Shown piece after piece: positions 36,156-48,349 of a stretch of DNA of 64,000 bases. The DNA is from Gentiana macrophylla (Eukaryota > Streptophyta > Magnoliopsida > Gentianales > Gentianaceae), in contig CM047810.1 in the NCBI GenBank assembly GCA_026214975.1, forward strand, positions 2,170,001 through 2,234,000, in the 5' to 3' direction. The notes under the pieces are model-generated. The model was not told the origin of the DNA, did no database searches, and worked only from the letters and a program-made list of their open reading frames with translations. Made by a program: the position numbers and the translations under genes. How positions within the stretch are numbered: position 1 is the stretch's first letter; each line of letters begins with the position of its first letter.

Positions 36156-38037
36156 AGTACTGTAGTAGTGTGCTTAAATTATTTCATATTTTGTTATCTT
36201 TAGTATCATTAAATATTCGGGGAAAAAAATGCTGCTACTATGGGGTTGGAAGTTTTGTATAGTGTTCTTTCACTTTCACCAGCCCAAATTTTGTACATTT
36301 TGCATCTAAATTGGGTTCCACTTTTGTAGTGGTTAAGATGTTAAGTTCAATGCCCAAAGCTTTTGAGTTCTGATGTTGAAAATTTTAATTATAGTCTCTC
36401 AAGTTTATTACTGAAGTTCCATAATGTTTTTTTTTTTTTTTGGCTTTTTATGTATCGTCCGTCGTACATCGGTAAAGTTGAGACATAATGGATTTGGTAA
36501 TATTTTACGCCAAACAAGAACGATAAACCTAAGTAGTTACTGAAAGTTATCATGGTTCAAGTAACATTGTTAGACTCGAGTTCTAAATAGTAATATATAG
36601 GTATTATTAGAGCTGATTCTAAACGGGATTAAGTTCTATATTGTGTCCGGCGGTCGGATCCATCTTTAGAATCATGCGGTAAGGGTGGGGGCCAGCTCTA
36701 GATACTTCATCTAGCAATTTCATAAGTTATTTAAGATATAGAGACGATAGACTTAAGCAGCTATTGGATTTATTATTATATATACTTAAGTAGTTACTGA
36801 ATTGATTATGGTTCAAAGAGTGTAGTCAGATCCAAATTCTAGGGCGTTACAAGTAGTATCAGAGCTAACTATTATCAGACGGAGTTAAGCGACGTGGGCC
36901 ATTTTTAGGATCTTCTAGTTCTAGTAGTGTTCTGACGATGACAATGGTTCCTTAAAAGTGGGAGATGATGGCCTAAATTACCGAATCCATTAGGACTTAA
37001 TTAACATTTTCATGATTCAAATAACGTTGCTAGACCTGAATTCAGGATGCTATATTTTAAATAAATTTTTTTTTCATAAAGGAATATATAAGCTATCTTT
37101 TATATATATATTCTTTTAACTATACAGTTGGTGATAAGGGCTAATATTATAGTTTACACTTGTTGATGTAAACCAATTTAATTCATAAGTCTGCTGGTTG
37201 TCACAGTCCATCATAAGGACTGTAGTTTAACAATTCTTGTTAAATCAAAATGTGAATTTTGACTGGAAAGTCAAAATATTACCATTATTTAGCCAAAAAA
37301 ACAATCATCCTGTACCTGTCATTTGAAGGAGAAACAAAGAATTGGATGAAAAAATATGACTAGGTATTTTGTGTATTCTTTGTACCAAACAAAGACATTT
37401 TTTTTTTTTTTTTTTTTTTTGGGAGGGGTAACAAAGACTTTCTTCAAACCAATAAATATCTCAATTTGTTAATGACATCACAATCTATTCTAAACCAACA
37501 AAGACTAAGTATAGGTGTGTTAGCCACTCTAACTATTTGGTTAGCGTTTTTCACTGAATGAATCACGCCTCTTTCAAAGCATTACTATTCCCGAGTGCAG
37601 GTTCGGTGTCGAGATGTCGTGCTCAGAATCAACTTTTATAAATCAAATCTAAATTCAACATTCGATTTTTGAGAAGCCTAATATCTAATATATTTCAGGT
37701 TAAACTTTGGTTCAACCTTCTTCTTACCATGTGATACAGATGCTTTTGTAAACCTGCATAAAATTTCTGTAAGTAAGTAGGGCAGATAATAATTTATCTA
37801 AATTCTAGATTTATATTTGTTATAAAATCAGCTCAGTCAAAAAAAAATATAGTGGGGAGGACAAAATTGTGAATATAGTCTGGACATGTGTTGTGAGCTG
37901 ATTGAAAGGTCGGTATACCCATCCTTCCAACCCATGAAAATAGTGATCCGCGTTTGACGCCATCCTCGGTTTCTTCAATAAGTCGGTATGCTGAATCGGC
38001 CCAATTTGTCTTTCTCCCTTAGCTTTGACCCAAACCC
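36156..38037. other. spacer with repeat debris
   Basis: 36520-36860 holds two diverged copies of 'AAGTAGTTACTGAA', each followed within 10 bp by 'ATGGTTCAA', and an AGTATCAGAGCTAA at 36855 that resembles a primer-binding site, so this may be an old LTR edge. A 23-T run lies at 37398-37420. No gene found. Confidence 0.4.

Positions 38038-38073
<36 letters not shown>
38038..38073 (+). repeat. (TTA)n microsatellite
   Basis: About 12 perfect TTA units directly before the MITE at 38074. Confidence 0.95.
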
Positions 38074-38074
<1 letters not shown>

Positions 38075-38385
38075 TCCTTCCTTTCTGTTTTATATGTCTC
38101 AGAAAGAAAAATCACACATATTAAAAAAATTATTAATATATCATAAATATAGTATAAAATGACTATGTTGTTTTTTTTTTTTTTTTTAATATATGCATGG
38201 GTAATAGTAAATCAAATAGACTTTGGGAGATTTTAGTATTGAAAATGTATTTTTTTATTGGAGATGTAAATACTTTATTGGTAAAGGAGGAAAAAAAGTA
38301 ATAAATGATACATTGAAAATGTAAAATGACAGATAAATAAAAACAATTCTAAAATGTGATAGGTAAAAGAACGGAAGGAAAGGAG
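38074..38385. mobile_element. Stowaway-like MITE, 312 bp
   Basis: Left end CTCCTTCCTTTCTG and, read on the minus strand, right end CTCCTTTCCTTCCG are imperfect inverted repeats close to the Stowaway consensus CTCCCTCCGTCCC. TA is present on both sides (38072-38073, 38386-38387), the Tc1/mariner target. AT-rich, non-coding. Confidence 0.8.
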
Positions 38386-38439
38386 TATTTTTTTCTTTTC
38401 TTTTTTCTAATCTAACATGTAAAAACAATAGCATGATCT

Positions 38440-39480
38440 ACTCTTCTTTTAAGAAAACAAAGAATTTTATTCATCGAGATCCGCTAAACAAACGGCTAGA
38501 ACATCGCCCGGGGTGAAGAGCCCCAAAGTGTTCGAGCATTAACAAACAAACCATATCTAGCTAGAAGATACGCAGAGACATTTTATACAGTCGAACAAAA
38601 GTAAAGGAAACAAAGACAAAATTAGGCACAAAGGCCAAACAATCCCGAACTAAGCAACCATGAGCAGTGAGGTCCGTTCCTAGCTGACGGAGACGCAAAA
38701 TACCCGCCAAACAATCACTCTCTACCTCAAGTCTTTGAATCCCTAAGAGCCCCGCCTCCTCCAAAGCCAAAAAAATAGCCCTAAACTCTATATATGCAAC
38801 CGGGCCCTCTGGGTCAAAATGATATGCAAAAGAGTGAAGGACTAGCCCATTCAAATCCCGTAAAATGACCCCTATACCAGCACCCGCCTCAGTGACTGAT
38901 GCATCCACGTTCCCTTTAACCACACCTGTCGAAGGCTTCAACCATCGGTCTGGTAAATGATGTTCCGGAGCCTAGACCCGAAAGCTCTCCAAGGCCTTCA
39001 TATACTCAACCGAAGTAGCCAGAGATCGCATACATACCGCAGAGATGTAGACCGCATGATCATCACACACCGCAGAACAACGCGCTTTCCAGATCCCCTA
39101 CATTAGCCATACAAAACGCGCCACATCCTGGACACCCTGCTCCTCAAACAACCTCATGATAAACTCTGCAAAGGAAGCCGAACGAAGCTGCTTGTAAAAG
39201 ATCAGAAAATGGCGACGCCCACCAAACCTTGTCCGCCATTTCGCATTCAAATATCATGCGTCGCATCGTTTCTAAGGTCTCCCCACATGCCAAACAAATG
39301 CCATCCCTTATGTTTCACCTCTGTAGGACATGGCCAATAGAAAGACAGTCATGTAAGCATCGCCATAAAAAGTACTGAACACGTGGTTGCACAGGAAGGT
39401 ACCAACATCTCCTCTAGATCGTATTATTTCCTCTCGAAGTGGACGGTCCTGCAGCTGATGATGGTCGATAGAGTGATACG
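38440..39480 (-). mobile_element. LINE-like fragment: zinc-binding RT tail plus RNase H
   Basis: Minus-strand frame 38941-38561 is an RNase H-like domain (RVT_3 type): 'KGNVDASVTEAGAGIGVILR', then 'EFRAIFLALEEAGLLGIQRL' and 'VESDCLAGI'. Upstream, in broken frames at 39480-38950, lie pieces of the zf-RVT region that ends plant LINE reverse transcriptases (Cys/His/Trp spacing such as 'CLACGETLETM' near 39298). The 3' end reaches GAATAAAATTC near 38460. 5'-truncated, as usual for LINEs. Confidence 0.75.
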
Positions 39481-39649
39481 GCAAAAAATACCCTGATGGT
39501 CCTGCATGATCTACTCTTATGATGGTTCATTTGTAACGAATGTTATAACATATTTTCGATTAAGACTTGTTTCTTTCATTATAAATGAGTTATCTTTTAT
39601 GATTGATAGTGTAAAATTGTATTGTTATTCATTATGACACAATTAGAGT
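39481..39649. other. short spacer
   Basis: AT-rich; no feature. Confidence 0.3.
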
Positions 39650-40110
39650 TATTAAACAAACTGAGTTGCCCGTGAATATGCTCGTGAACGTTTTTTTTGT
39701 TTGTTTAGCTTAACAAACTAAACTCGAACTAGATCGTTAGCTCGTTTTCTAAATGAACAAACACGAACGTATCTTATAAACATTCGATTATATTTGCAAA
39801 CATCTTATCAAATAATCTATTATTATATATTATAGAGTAAAATAATTGAATATTTATAAATTCTTGTAATACATTTTGTAATGAATATGTATGAATATTA
39901 TTCTATAACTTGTTATTTATACGTTTGCACTATATTTTTTGTAGTTTAACGAGTTGAACAAAGATACGAGTTGAAAAACAAAAGCATGTAACGAGCAGAG
40001 TTTGAATAGGAGTTCGAACAATTTATCCTTTAAACAAGTCAATATTAAACATATAATTCAAAGAAACGTCCACGAACAATTTCGAGACTTAAAAGAAACA
40101 CAAGTTTGAA
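39650..40110. repeat. GAACGAGCTCGTT-rich dispersed repeat, copy B
   Basis: Shares with 49600-50270 the order: 'TTAAACAAA', 'GTTTAGCTTA', 'GTTATTTAT' followed by 'TTTGCACT', 'TTTTTTGTAGTTTAACGAG' (copy C: 'TTTTTTATAACTTAACAAG') and 'GAGTTCGAACAA'. Non-coding and about 65-75% similar by eye. Class unknown. The block at 4503-4873 has similar composition. Confidence 0.65.
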
Positions 40111-40561
40111 CAACATGGTGTAGAGTGAATGAGTGATGTTTTGTTAAAGTTAGAGATCAATGACTTACTGGTTATCTTAAGATCAATTGGTTTTAATAAA
40201 GATGCTATTTTATTTCCTTATCATTTAAGAGTGCGGGTAATTTGTCCCAACACCCCCTCAAGTGTTGACAATTTGTTCAACACTTGCACAATTTTTTTCA
40301 AGAGTGTGTGCAATCTCTACCAACACCCTTCTCAATTTGGGCAATCTCTCAAGTGTGGACAATCTCTCAAATGTGGACAATCTCTTCGATACCATGTTAA
40401 AGTTAAAGATAAAGCGTTTACCATTGTACTAAAACCGTTTGATTTTAATTAATGTAATACTTTATTTCCTTATCATTTAAGGGTGTTGACAACTTATCCC
40501 AACATGTTTCATTTTTCTTCTGTTTGATCGACGTGTTTCTCTATTGACCGGTCATTTCTCC

Positions 40562-40568
40562 TATAAAT
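40562..40568 (+). promoter_or_regulatory. TATA box of the 40.7-kb gene
   Basis: TATAAAT 101 bases before the ATG at 40669, followed by a CT-rich leader (CTTCTTCATTCTCTTTCAAC) typical of plant transcription starts. Confidence 0.6.
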
Positions 40569-40668
40569 TAACCTCTTCTTCATTCTCTTTCAACACACAC
40601 TATCTACTTTTTCTCAATATTCTTTTGCGTCTTCTTCATTCTTAATATTCTTTTGCAAATTCATATCC

Positions 40669-40995
40669 ATGGCAGCAGAAACCTCTAATCAAAGCAGGAC
40701 ACAGCCGAGCCGGTTACAGAGAATAGCACCGGCGTCAATTCAAATCACGCGAGCTGGAGCAGCCGGCTGGAACATCGCCATACCGTTATTATCGCCGTTG
40801 GTTATATCACCGATTAAAAATCTAACAGCTGAGAATAATAAGATAGTTGTGGCGGAGACGGAGAGTAAAAAGAGGTTGCCGGTGGCGTCGCCGGTATTTA
40901 TGAGGTGGCAGCATCCGGCCTCTCCTTTTTGTTACCAGTCGGCTTCTCCGGCGTTTAGCTTTACGGCTGGTTTAGGTGCCGTAGATACCAGATGA
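40669..40995 (+). CDS. small conserved-looking plant protein, 108 residues, function unknown
   Basis: Single-exon frame with a TATA box and leader in the right place. Codon use and GC content (about 52%) stand out from the AT-rich surroundings. The protein has the pattern 'PSRLQRIAPASIQI', 'GWNIAIPLLSPLVISP' and, near the end, 'FMRWQHPASPFCYQSASPAF'. This 'WN-IPLLSPL ... W-HPA-PFCY' layout is one I associate with uncharacterised small plant proteins, but I cannot name a family with certainty. No signal peptide, no clear membrane helix. Confidence 0.7.
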   Translation: MAAETSNQSRTQPSRLQRIAPASIQITRAGAAGWNIAIPLLSPLVISPIKNLTAENNKIVVAETESKKRLPVASPVFMRWQHPASPFCYQSASPAFSFTAGLGAVDTR

Positions 40996-43170
40996 TTTTT
41001 TTTTTCTTTTCCATATAAGATGAAAGTCAAGTCAAAGGCATGTAAAAAGTATTACCCCATAAATTTTTTTCTTTGAAGAACAATAAAAATAATTTTCATT
41101 TGCATTAAATTTTAATTCTTCACCACAATATTTATTTTCCCTTTCTTCAAAAAAATATATTTATTTCCATTTATTTGTGAACAATCTGAATCGAATGAAA
41201 CATTTAGTTATCAAGTTGACTAAAATTTAAAAATTGCCATTCTTGAAATCTGTAGTCTCCATACCCGGGGTCTGGTAGCGCTAAATTAGTCATAAATGTC
41301 CGATCAATTGCTTAGACCGTCGTCCTCGCTTGATCGAAAATGGCTAACCCGAGTTTACAAGACATTTATGTCTCACAGTTATAAGAGGGTGAGCATTTAC
41401 TTACTTTACCGATGTGGGATATCACATTCTCCTCCTTTATAAAGGGTCGACGTCATCATTAAGATGCAGTAAGACATTGTCACTGTGAACTTGTCTCGGT
41501 TAAATCTCTGCTGGAGGATTTCAGAGGTGACTCTCTTAGGTTCATCTAGAGGTGGCTTTGTGGCTTAGACTTAGATCTGTCGATGAGTCAATTTCTCTTC
41601 TTATTCTCATAACGCCCACGGGCCATCTGCAGTAGCGTTAAATGAGTGATAAATGGTCGGTCAATTCTTGAGGATCTAAGTCATCGATTGGTCGAAAAGA
41701 AATTTAACTGACCGAATGAAGCTTTTATGTATCACACTTATATGGTGGTGATGCGCTTCCCCAACTTCCAATGTAGGATATCACAAAATCGCTGGAACAG
41801 AAAAATAAAAACCTCGAGCTCGACTAAAATCAGTTATAGTGATGCTCGTGAAAAAAAATCATATACTTGAATTTGAACTCGAGCATCTTATTCTCCGGCA
41901 AATATTATGATTATTTTTTTTATTTGAGTGGAGGCAAAAAAAATGTTAGGCTAAAAATCAATTTCTTTTTTATTTTAGATTATATTTTTCTTGATAAAAC
42001 GATATGCTTTATTCAATAAAATGGATGCCAAACATTTTACGAAGAGTTCAAACTACAAATAAAACAAAGACAAATCATTGTTTCAAAATAAAATTTATTA
42101 AATAAAATATTTATTCAATAAAATGATTTTGGATTAAATGATTTTAGATTATATTTAGTATTAAAAGATTTTACATTATATTTAGTATTATTTAAAATTA
42201 TTGCAAAATAAAATTTATTTAAATAAAATATTAAAAAGCTCGATAATGTTTGTGAACATTCGATTCAAAGTTCACGATGCTCAAGTCCGGCTTGGTTTCT
42301 TTTTTTGGCTGCTCGAGTTTGATAAATTTCTATATAAACAAGCTTTTCCCGTGTTGACGATGCTTAAAATCGTTACCAAGGAAATCTGGCCAAGGACCGG
42401 TAATTGGATTTCGTGAGGATAATCCGACTATTGTAAATGGTGCATTTATTAATGGATATAGCTGGGCTATTGTTGAATTGACTACATACGTATCATTGTA
42501 TTGTAATGGATCAAAATATTGTAACGTAGTTTTGGAGATGGAAGATGAGGATCCTTTTATAGGGCTCCCTCGTGTGGGAGTTGATTGGTGCGGTCATTGA
42601 AAACGTGGTCAATGGTAGGAGGTAGTTTTGGGGCGATCATGGTGTAATAATGATCTTGTGTGCATAGATCATGGAACTGTTATAGGATCGTGGTTTTATG
42701 TCCAGTTTAAGCGGTCTGATTGCCAACCTCGAACACTTGAGGTGGAAAGGAATGACATGCCACGAGCCGATGGTGCTGAACCGAGGTGAACATGAACCAA
42801 GCCTGTTGAACGAGCTATGAAATATCGCATCTCTGACCAAATGTCCTTCCTCGAAGTTATCGAAATGTGGGGCTCTTTACTAGGCTAAACTCCTTTGACC
42901 ATTGATGAAATAAATAAAGTAATGAATTTAAAAAATAATGTAATGAAAAAAGTGGTGATAGTGTTTTAAAACGAATCATTGTTTAATGATAATATTTTTA
43001 TTACTCGTGTTCGCTCTCATATTATTTACATTATCAGACCCAAGATTCAGGGGATTGCGAATGTGGGCGAGACAAATATTCATTTTACCCCTCTTTGTGG
43101 TTTTATGACGGGTTATAGAAAGAGTTGGGATCCTCTGCCGTGAACCCAAATCACAACATTGCTGTGCAAG
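40996..43170. other. spacer with two diverged repeats and unclassified debris
   Basis: 41275-41480 and 41635-41790 share the order 'AAATG' plus 'CGGTCAATT'/'CGATCAATT', 'TTGGTCGAAAA'/'TTGATCGAAAA', 'TTTATGT' and 'GATATCACA', so they are two old copies of one unit. 42230-42900 has a raised GC content and resembles an LTR end, but no partner was found. No gene. Confidence 0.4.
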
Positions 43171-43176
43171 TGTATC

Positions 43177-43259
43177 CGGCTCAAAACAACGTCGTTTTGA
43201 GCCGCTGTTTTTTTTTTTTTAATTTTACCTTTGTTCCAAAACGACGTCGTTTTGGAACA
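43177..43259. repeat. two palindromes around ACGTCGTTTT
   Basis: 43177-43204 is a 28-bp palindrome with one mismatched pair (half CGGCTCAAAACAAC). 43232-43259 is a perfect 28-bp palindrome (half TGTTCCAAAACGAC). They share the AAAAC(G/A)ACGTCGTTTT core but have different arms and lie 27 bp apart, separated mainly by a T run. Confidence 0.9.
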
Positions 43260-43559
43260 TTTGCCTTATCACAGCAGATGCCACAGCGGAGAGATACAAC
43301 AGAGGATCCAGGTCCGTTATAGAAAACATGTCATCAATATTCTGGTTCCTACTTAAAGTAGGTCGGCCCTTGCTATTTATGACAGGTAAGTAAAAAAAAT
43401 TGCAAGTGAGTGATACATTTATAAATTAAATTTTCCTTTAAAAATAACTCAATAATCCTTCAATCAATCAAACACATTATTACCGTAGCAGAACCTATCA
43501 CACTTCAAAAATCTCCACTTCAAGCCTCAAAAATCCTTCCACCTTCGCTCCTACTTAGG

Positions 43560-44405
43560 CATCGCAATCTGTTTGTGCCCGTGTCAGTTAGCAAAAAATT
43601 GCCGTCTTCCTTTATACACTTCTGAGTTTACCTCTACTGTCCCATTAGACATGATTTACTCCAATGTCTGGGGCCTCTGTTCTGAGCTCTTAATTTTACG
43701 GTTCCCGTTATTATGTCAGTTATTTTGATGACTTCACTAATATCTATGGTTTTATCCTGTGAAAAATAAATCTGATGTTGAAACAATCTTTCCTGACTTT
43801 CTTGCTATGATTGAACGTCGGTTTAATACCAAACTAAAGACCATCCAAACTGATTGGGTGTGAGTAACGCCGCATTTCCACCCTTCTTACCTCTCTTGGC
43901 ATCCGGCATCGCCTTTCCTGTCCCCCCACACACGAACAAGTTGGTGCCATTGAGCGCCGCCACCGTCAAATTGTTGAATTTGGCCTCTCCCTTCTTGCCC
44001 AATCTAATCTTCCGCTTCCCTATTGGGAGAACCAGACGCTTTTATCACTGCTACTTACATTATCAACTGACTTCCCACCAAAATGGTAAGTCTCCCTACG
44101 AAATGATCCACCACTAGTGACCTGACTATACATTCTTTCGAGTTTTTGGTTGTGTGTGCTGGCCCTATCTCCGTCCCTATATATAACCATCACAAAACTG
44201 ATTTCCGCTCCAAAACTTGCATCTTTTTTGGCTATAGTCCTTCCCACCATGGTTATAAATGCCTGGACCTTACCTCTGGCCGTATTTACGTTGCTCGCCA
44301 TGCGGTTTTCGATGAATCCGTCTTCCCCTATACACCTTCTCCCTCAAAACCCACTCTTGATACTCTCACAGTCCCGTTTCCTGTCTTCCTGCCAGCACCT
44401 CTATA
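43560..44405 (+). mobile_element. Copia integrase remnant
   Basis: Pieces of a Copia GAG-pre-integrase/integrase in three frames: 'LYTSEFTSTVPLDMIYSNVW' near 43613, 'KNKSDVETIFPDFLAMIERR' near 43760, 'YEMIHH' near 44098, then an open stretch 44146-44406 with 'DFRSKTCIFFGYSPSHHGYK' and 'VARHAVFDESVFPY', the typical end of the integrase region. No LTRs, RT or gag nearby. It ends 70 bases before the dioxygenase pseudogene. Confidence 0.85.
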
Positions 44406-44475
44406 AAATCCACCTCCCATGAAAGTTCCCTCCAACCCGGCCCCACAAAAAAAAAAGATCTCTTTGAATTTGAAG

Positions 44476-47400
44476 ATGGAGGAAGCCAAAAGTAGCAGGG
44501 CAAATGAGCTAAAAGCATTTGAAGATACAAAAGCTGATGTTAAAGGTATATCAGATTCTGGTATAACAAAAATCCCTCAAATCTTCATCCATGAGAAAAA
44601 TAATAATGATCATTTTGAGTACATTAATGAATCATCAAGAAGAATCCTGATCGTTTCATTCCGGTCATTAATCTTCAAGATAAGAACGAAATGATGATTC
44701 AGGACCAAATCTGCGACGCCTGCAAAAATTGAGGTTTTTTCCGGTTAAGTGAATCATGGGATTCCTAGTAAGATCATGGATGAGATGATCCAATGGATAA
44801 GGTTGTTTAATGAGCAAGATGTTGAGATCAAGAAGATGATGTATAGCCGCGATGCTCGCCGGAAGAATGTGGTATTTAATAGAAATATTGACTTGTATTA
44901 TTCAAGAGCTGCAGTTTGGAGGGACAGCTTGACTTGTAATATGTCGCATTCTCTGTCCCCTAAAGAATTGCCCATTGTGTGTAGGTATGTATTCCAACTG
45001 GAAATTTGTTCGAGTTTGTGATTGAGTATATGGTAATTATATTCAAAGATTTAGTAATATATATTGTCACGCATTTTATCTGTATGTAAAACATTTGATT
45101 TCTTTAAATTAAGGGACATAACAATCGAGTATTCGAAACATTTGAGGGATCTGGCTCAAAGGTTGTTTAGTCTATTCTCTGAAGTTTTAGGACTCGAGAA
45201 ATCACCCTTGACGAATATAGGTTGCACAGAGGGGCAATTGCTTAAGGGTCATTTTATCCACCATATATATCCTCAACCAGAAATGACTTCGGTACCATTG
45301 CCCATACCGACAACGATTTCTTGACTATTCTTTTACAAGAACATATTAGTGGTCTTCACTAAGATATTGTGCTCCAGACTTCAGACTATTCTCCCTTTCC
45401 AAATTTCTGAGGAACAATATGCTTTTCTTAAAGAGAAAGACATCACAGACAATGTTCTCCTGGTCCTGGAAATGGCCCAATTTATTCACAAGAAGACTAG
45501 GGGTCATAATGTGATCTTCAAATTTGATGTTATGAAAGCCTTTGATAGAGACTCTTGGTCCTTTCTGGAAAAGATGCTCCTAAAGTTTGGTTTCTCAGCT
45601 CAACATCTTCTGCCATTCCCTACTCAATTGAAGAAGTTGGGGTTTTATGGGCCTTTCAAGTGCCCTTTTGTACAACAAATGATTCTTACTTTCAAGGTTT
45701 TTGGCTATGCAGCAAAGCACAGGAATTATGGTGCCACTTTCAGACTCTTCTGCACTTCAAAGCTTGTAACATAAACTGGAAGGATTTCATGCACTCTTGG
45801 TTACATAATCCCTATCCTGGTGCTTTAGGTAAAATCGTTTAACTTTTGTTTTTCTTTATTCTCTGACTCTGAGAGATCTGGAAACTCAGAACTAATACTC
45901 TATATGGGGTTTCGGATAGGCTTTTAGTTAACTCTTTAAAGGATATTACTAGCAATGTTAATAATGCTGCCACTAAAATGAAGTTGAGAAAGCAACTTGA
46001 GGAAGATAACATATTAATGACAAGTGGGGTAGTTCACTTATTGCTCCCCACAGTGCCAAAAAAGGTCCATCTTGTCCAGTGGAAGTTTCTTGCTGGTCAT
46101 CAACTTAAGATAAACTGTGATGGTTCATCATTTGGGAATCCTGGACTGGTGGTGGAGGTTTTTTCATTAGAAACAGTTTGGGCAAGGTTTTGGGAGCTGG
46201 ATACGAAGCTTATGGTATTTGCACAAATATGGAGGCTGAAATCAAAGCAATGAAGGCAGGCATCCTCAATTGCCTAGAGATTGATGGAGCTAATATGGTT
46301 GTGGAATATGACTCTTAGAGCTTAATACAAATGCTGAAAGGCCAATTTGACATTTCTTGGAAATATTTGGATGACACTATGGATCTCAAGAGGAAGGGGG
46401 AACCCAATAGGGGAAGGGTGTACCTTAAGATCGTGCACAAAGGTGAAAAAAACGGGAGAAAATCGCGAATCAAAATCAGTTTTTTTTGCCTTGGGTGATA
46501 TTCTCACAAATACCACCCAGAAGCAGTGGTAAACTGCTAAAAATCCCCTAAAAAAGGCCAGCACTCTACTACAATCTCAACTTCTGGATTGCACAAGACT
46601 TGATAGTTCTATAGGCCTGCTGGTGCTACGAGACACTCTCAATCTTCCAGCTTTGAGAGTTCACTCATGATTTGGAGCTTTTCTTTTTGCCTGGACACTT
46701 GGAAGCACTATTCATTTTATGGAGAGTGCAAACAGTTTACACAATCAAATGGATGGAAATGGATTTACCCGATGCTTTAATCCTTGGATTCTGTGCATTT
46801 TTGCAAGAAGCACTCTTCATCTTCATGAAGAGTGCAAAGCAGGTCATATCATCTCCACGAGATTAGGCATTTCCCCAAATACCACTTTTGAGACACTCAA
46901 ATTCCCCAACTCCCACTTCATTCCCAAATACCACTCCCGCTTTCGCGATTTAGGTGTTTTGGGCCAAACTAAACCTTAATTGGGAAGGACCCCGATAGGG
47001 ATTTTGAGGGCCTTAAGATTGTCTTGACGTTTGTGGAAAAAATGGGAGAAAATCGCGTCCCACCATTTTTTTTTTTTCCTTGGGTGGTATTTGGGGGATT
47101 TGGAGCAGAAAATGGTGGTAGTCACAGAAAAATCCACTGATTTTCAGACTGCCAAAAAACCTGAAAATGAATGGGTGGATGTCCATCCATTGCCCGGAGC
47201 CTTGATAGTCAATTTAGGTGATTTTCTTCAAATTAATTGGCTTCTATCACATGTTCCTTTTTTGAAAGACCCATCATTATATCATCGGATCTTGATTTTT
47301 CATGTTACATTTTGCAGATAATAACAAATGATAGGTTCAAAAGCGTGCAGCATAGAGTCCTTGCGAATAAGGTTGTGGGCCTAGAATTTCAGTGGCATGT

Positions 47401-47562
47401 TTTCTTAGATCACGTGAAGGTGAAGGTTAGGTGTATGGTCCTATCAAGGAGCTTTTATATGATAAAAATCCCCATTGTATAAACATTTTATAATTGAGGA
47501 GTAGACAAAATATTTCATTAGTAAAGCCTTAGATGGCAATGCCGCGTTATCGCATTTTATGT
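44476..47562 (+). pseudogene. 2OG-Fe(II) dioxygenase pseudogene split by a LINE-like insertion
   Basis: A close relative of the gene at 51.3 kb. Exon 1 (44476-44984) begins 'MEEAKSSRANELKAFEDTKA' and shows 'VNHGIPSKIMDEMI' but has frameshifts and a stop near 44690-44755. Exon 2 starts at 45114 ('DITIEYSKHLRDL') and breaks off at about 45358, just after the HxD-containing part. The lost end of exon 2 ('[20 protein letters not shown]') reappears at 47164-47223. Exon 3 pieces run from 47331 ('[18 protein letters not shown]') to about 47560 with more breaks. The donor after 'GDFLQ' is destroyed. It is clearly non-functional. Confidence 0.88.
45359..47162 (+). mobile_element. LINE-like retroelement remnant inside the dioxygenase pseudogene
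   Basis: Starts within an RT domain ('DNVLLVLEMAQFIHKK', then 'KFDVMKAFDRDSWSFLEKML' at 45520-45579, the LINE 'KxDxxKAFD' motif). A zf-RVT tail in shifted frame (45630-45840) follows, then RNase H pieces ('KINCDGSSFGNPG' at 46108-46146, 'AEIKAMKAG' near 46237). 46390-47120 contains two related blocks with 'GGGAGAAAATCGCG' (46455, 47043) and inverted 'CCCAAATACCACT'/'GTGGTATTTGGG' pairs, which may be a further nested element. Its ends coincide with the break in exon 2 of the host gene. Confidence 0.75.
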
Positions 47563-48340
47563 TGTGAGGGTAAGATTTAAATGATATATGTACACTATTA
47601 TCAACCTCTCAGATTACGAGTCTGGTTTGACAGTGTGATGATTCTGGTGTGTATGAAAATATTTGTCAGTAAAGTCACTTAAACTCTACATTTGGTGGAG
47701 CCGTCTGAAAGCTGGTATGTGATGGGCGGGCCAGTTGAGAAGTTTATTTTATTCACTATGTGTCGGTAGGGTGGAGTCTCACGAGGCTTCACAAGGCCAG
47801 TGAAAGGCTCTTGAAATCTTGGAATCTGAGGTCCCACATCTGCTATTTACATTATGTGACAATTATCTGATGTCATTAAAAGGAGGACACATGTAGGGGT
47901 ATTTATGGCGTATCAGACAAAGATTCCTTGCGGCTAGGGTTTAGGGTTTGTGCCTATAAATACAGTTGTTATCGCATTGTCTGTGTGTGTGAAATCTGTT
48001 TTCTTCTTGTTTTCTATTATCTCATTTGATTATTTGCGTTTGATTGCATCTGTTTCTATTTCTTGCATCTGAAGTTATCTCCATCAGTTTCATAACAATA
48101 TTGAATAAAGGTTTGAGGAGCCTTCTTGTGTGTAGTTACTTTTTCCTTCTTATGTACTTTTGTTTTTTTTATCTAGCTGGGATCTGCTACTTCACAAGTA
48201 CACAACATCTAATTATTTGACACGAAACATGAGCTAAAGAAACACGAGCTTTAACATTAAACACTCGGCTCGCGCGGCTTGGCTTGGCTTGCTCATTAAC
48301 AACTCTACCAACAACTTATTACTAATTATTACCATAAAGT
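47563..48340. other. spacer with promoter- or LTR-like sequence
   Basis: A CTATAAATACAG at 47965 followed by a CT-rich leader-like stretch resembles a promoter or an LTR U3/R, but no gene or PBS follows. 48215-48305 has words of the CGAA/CTCG repeat family. Confidence 0.3.
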
Positions 48341-48349
48341 TTCTTTCTT

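Noticed and set aside
36840..36870. Primer-binding-like AGTATCAGAGCTAA as start of a retrotransposon
   Set aside because: No LTR pair, gag or pol follows; kept only as debris in the spacer entry.
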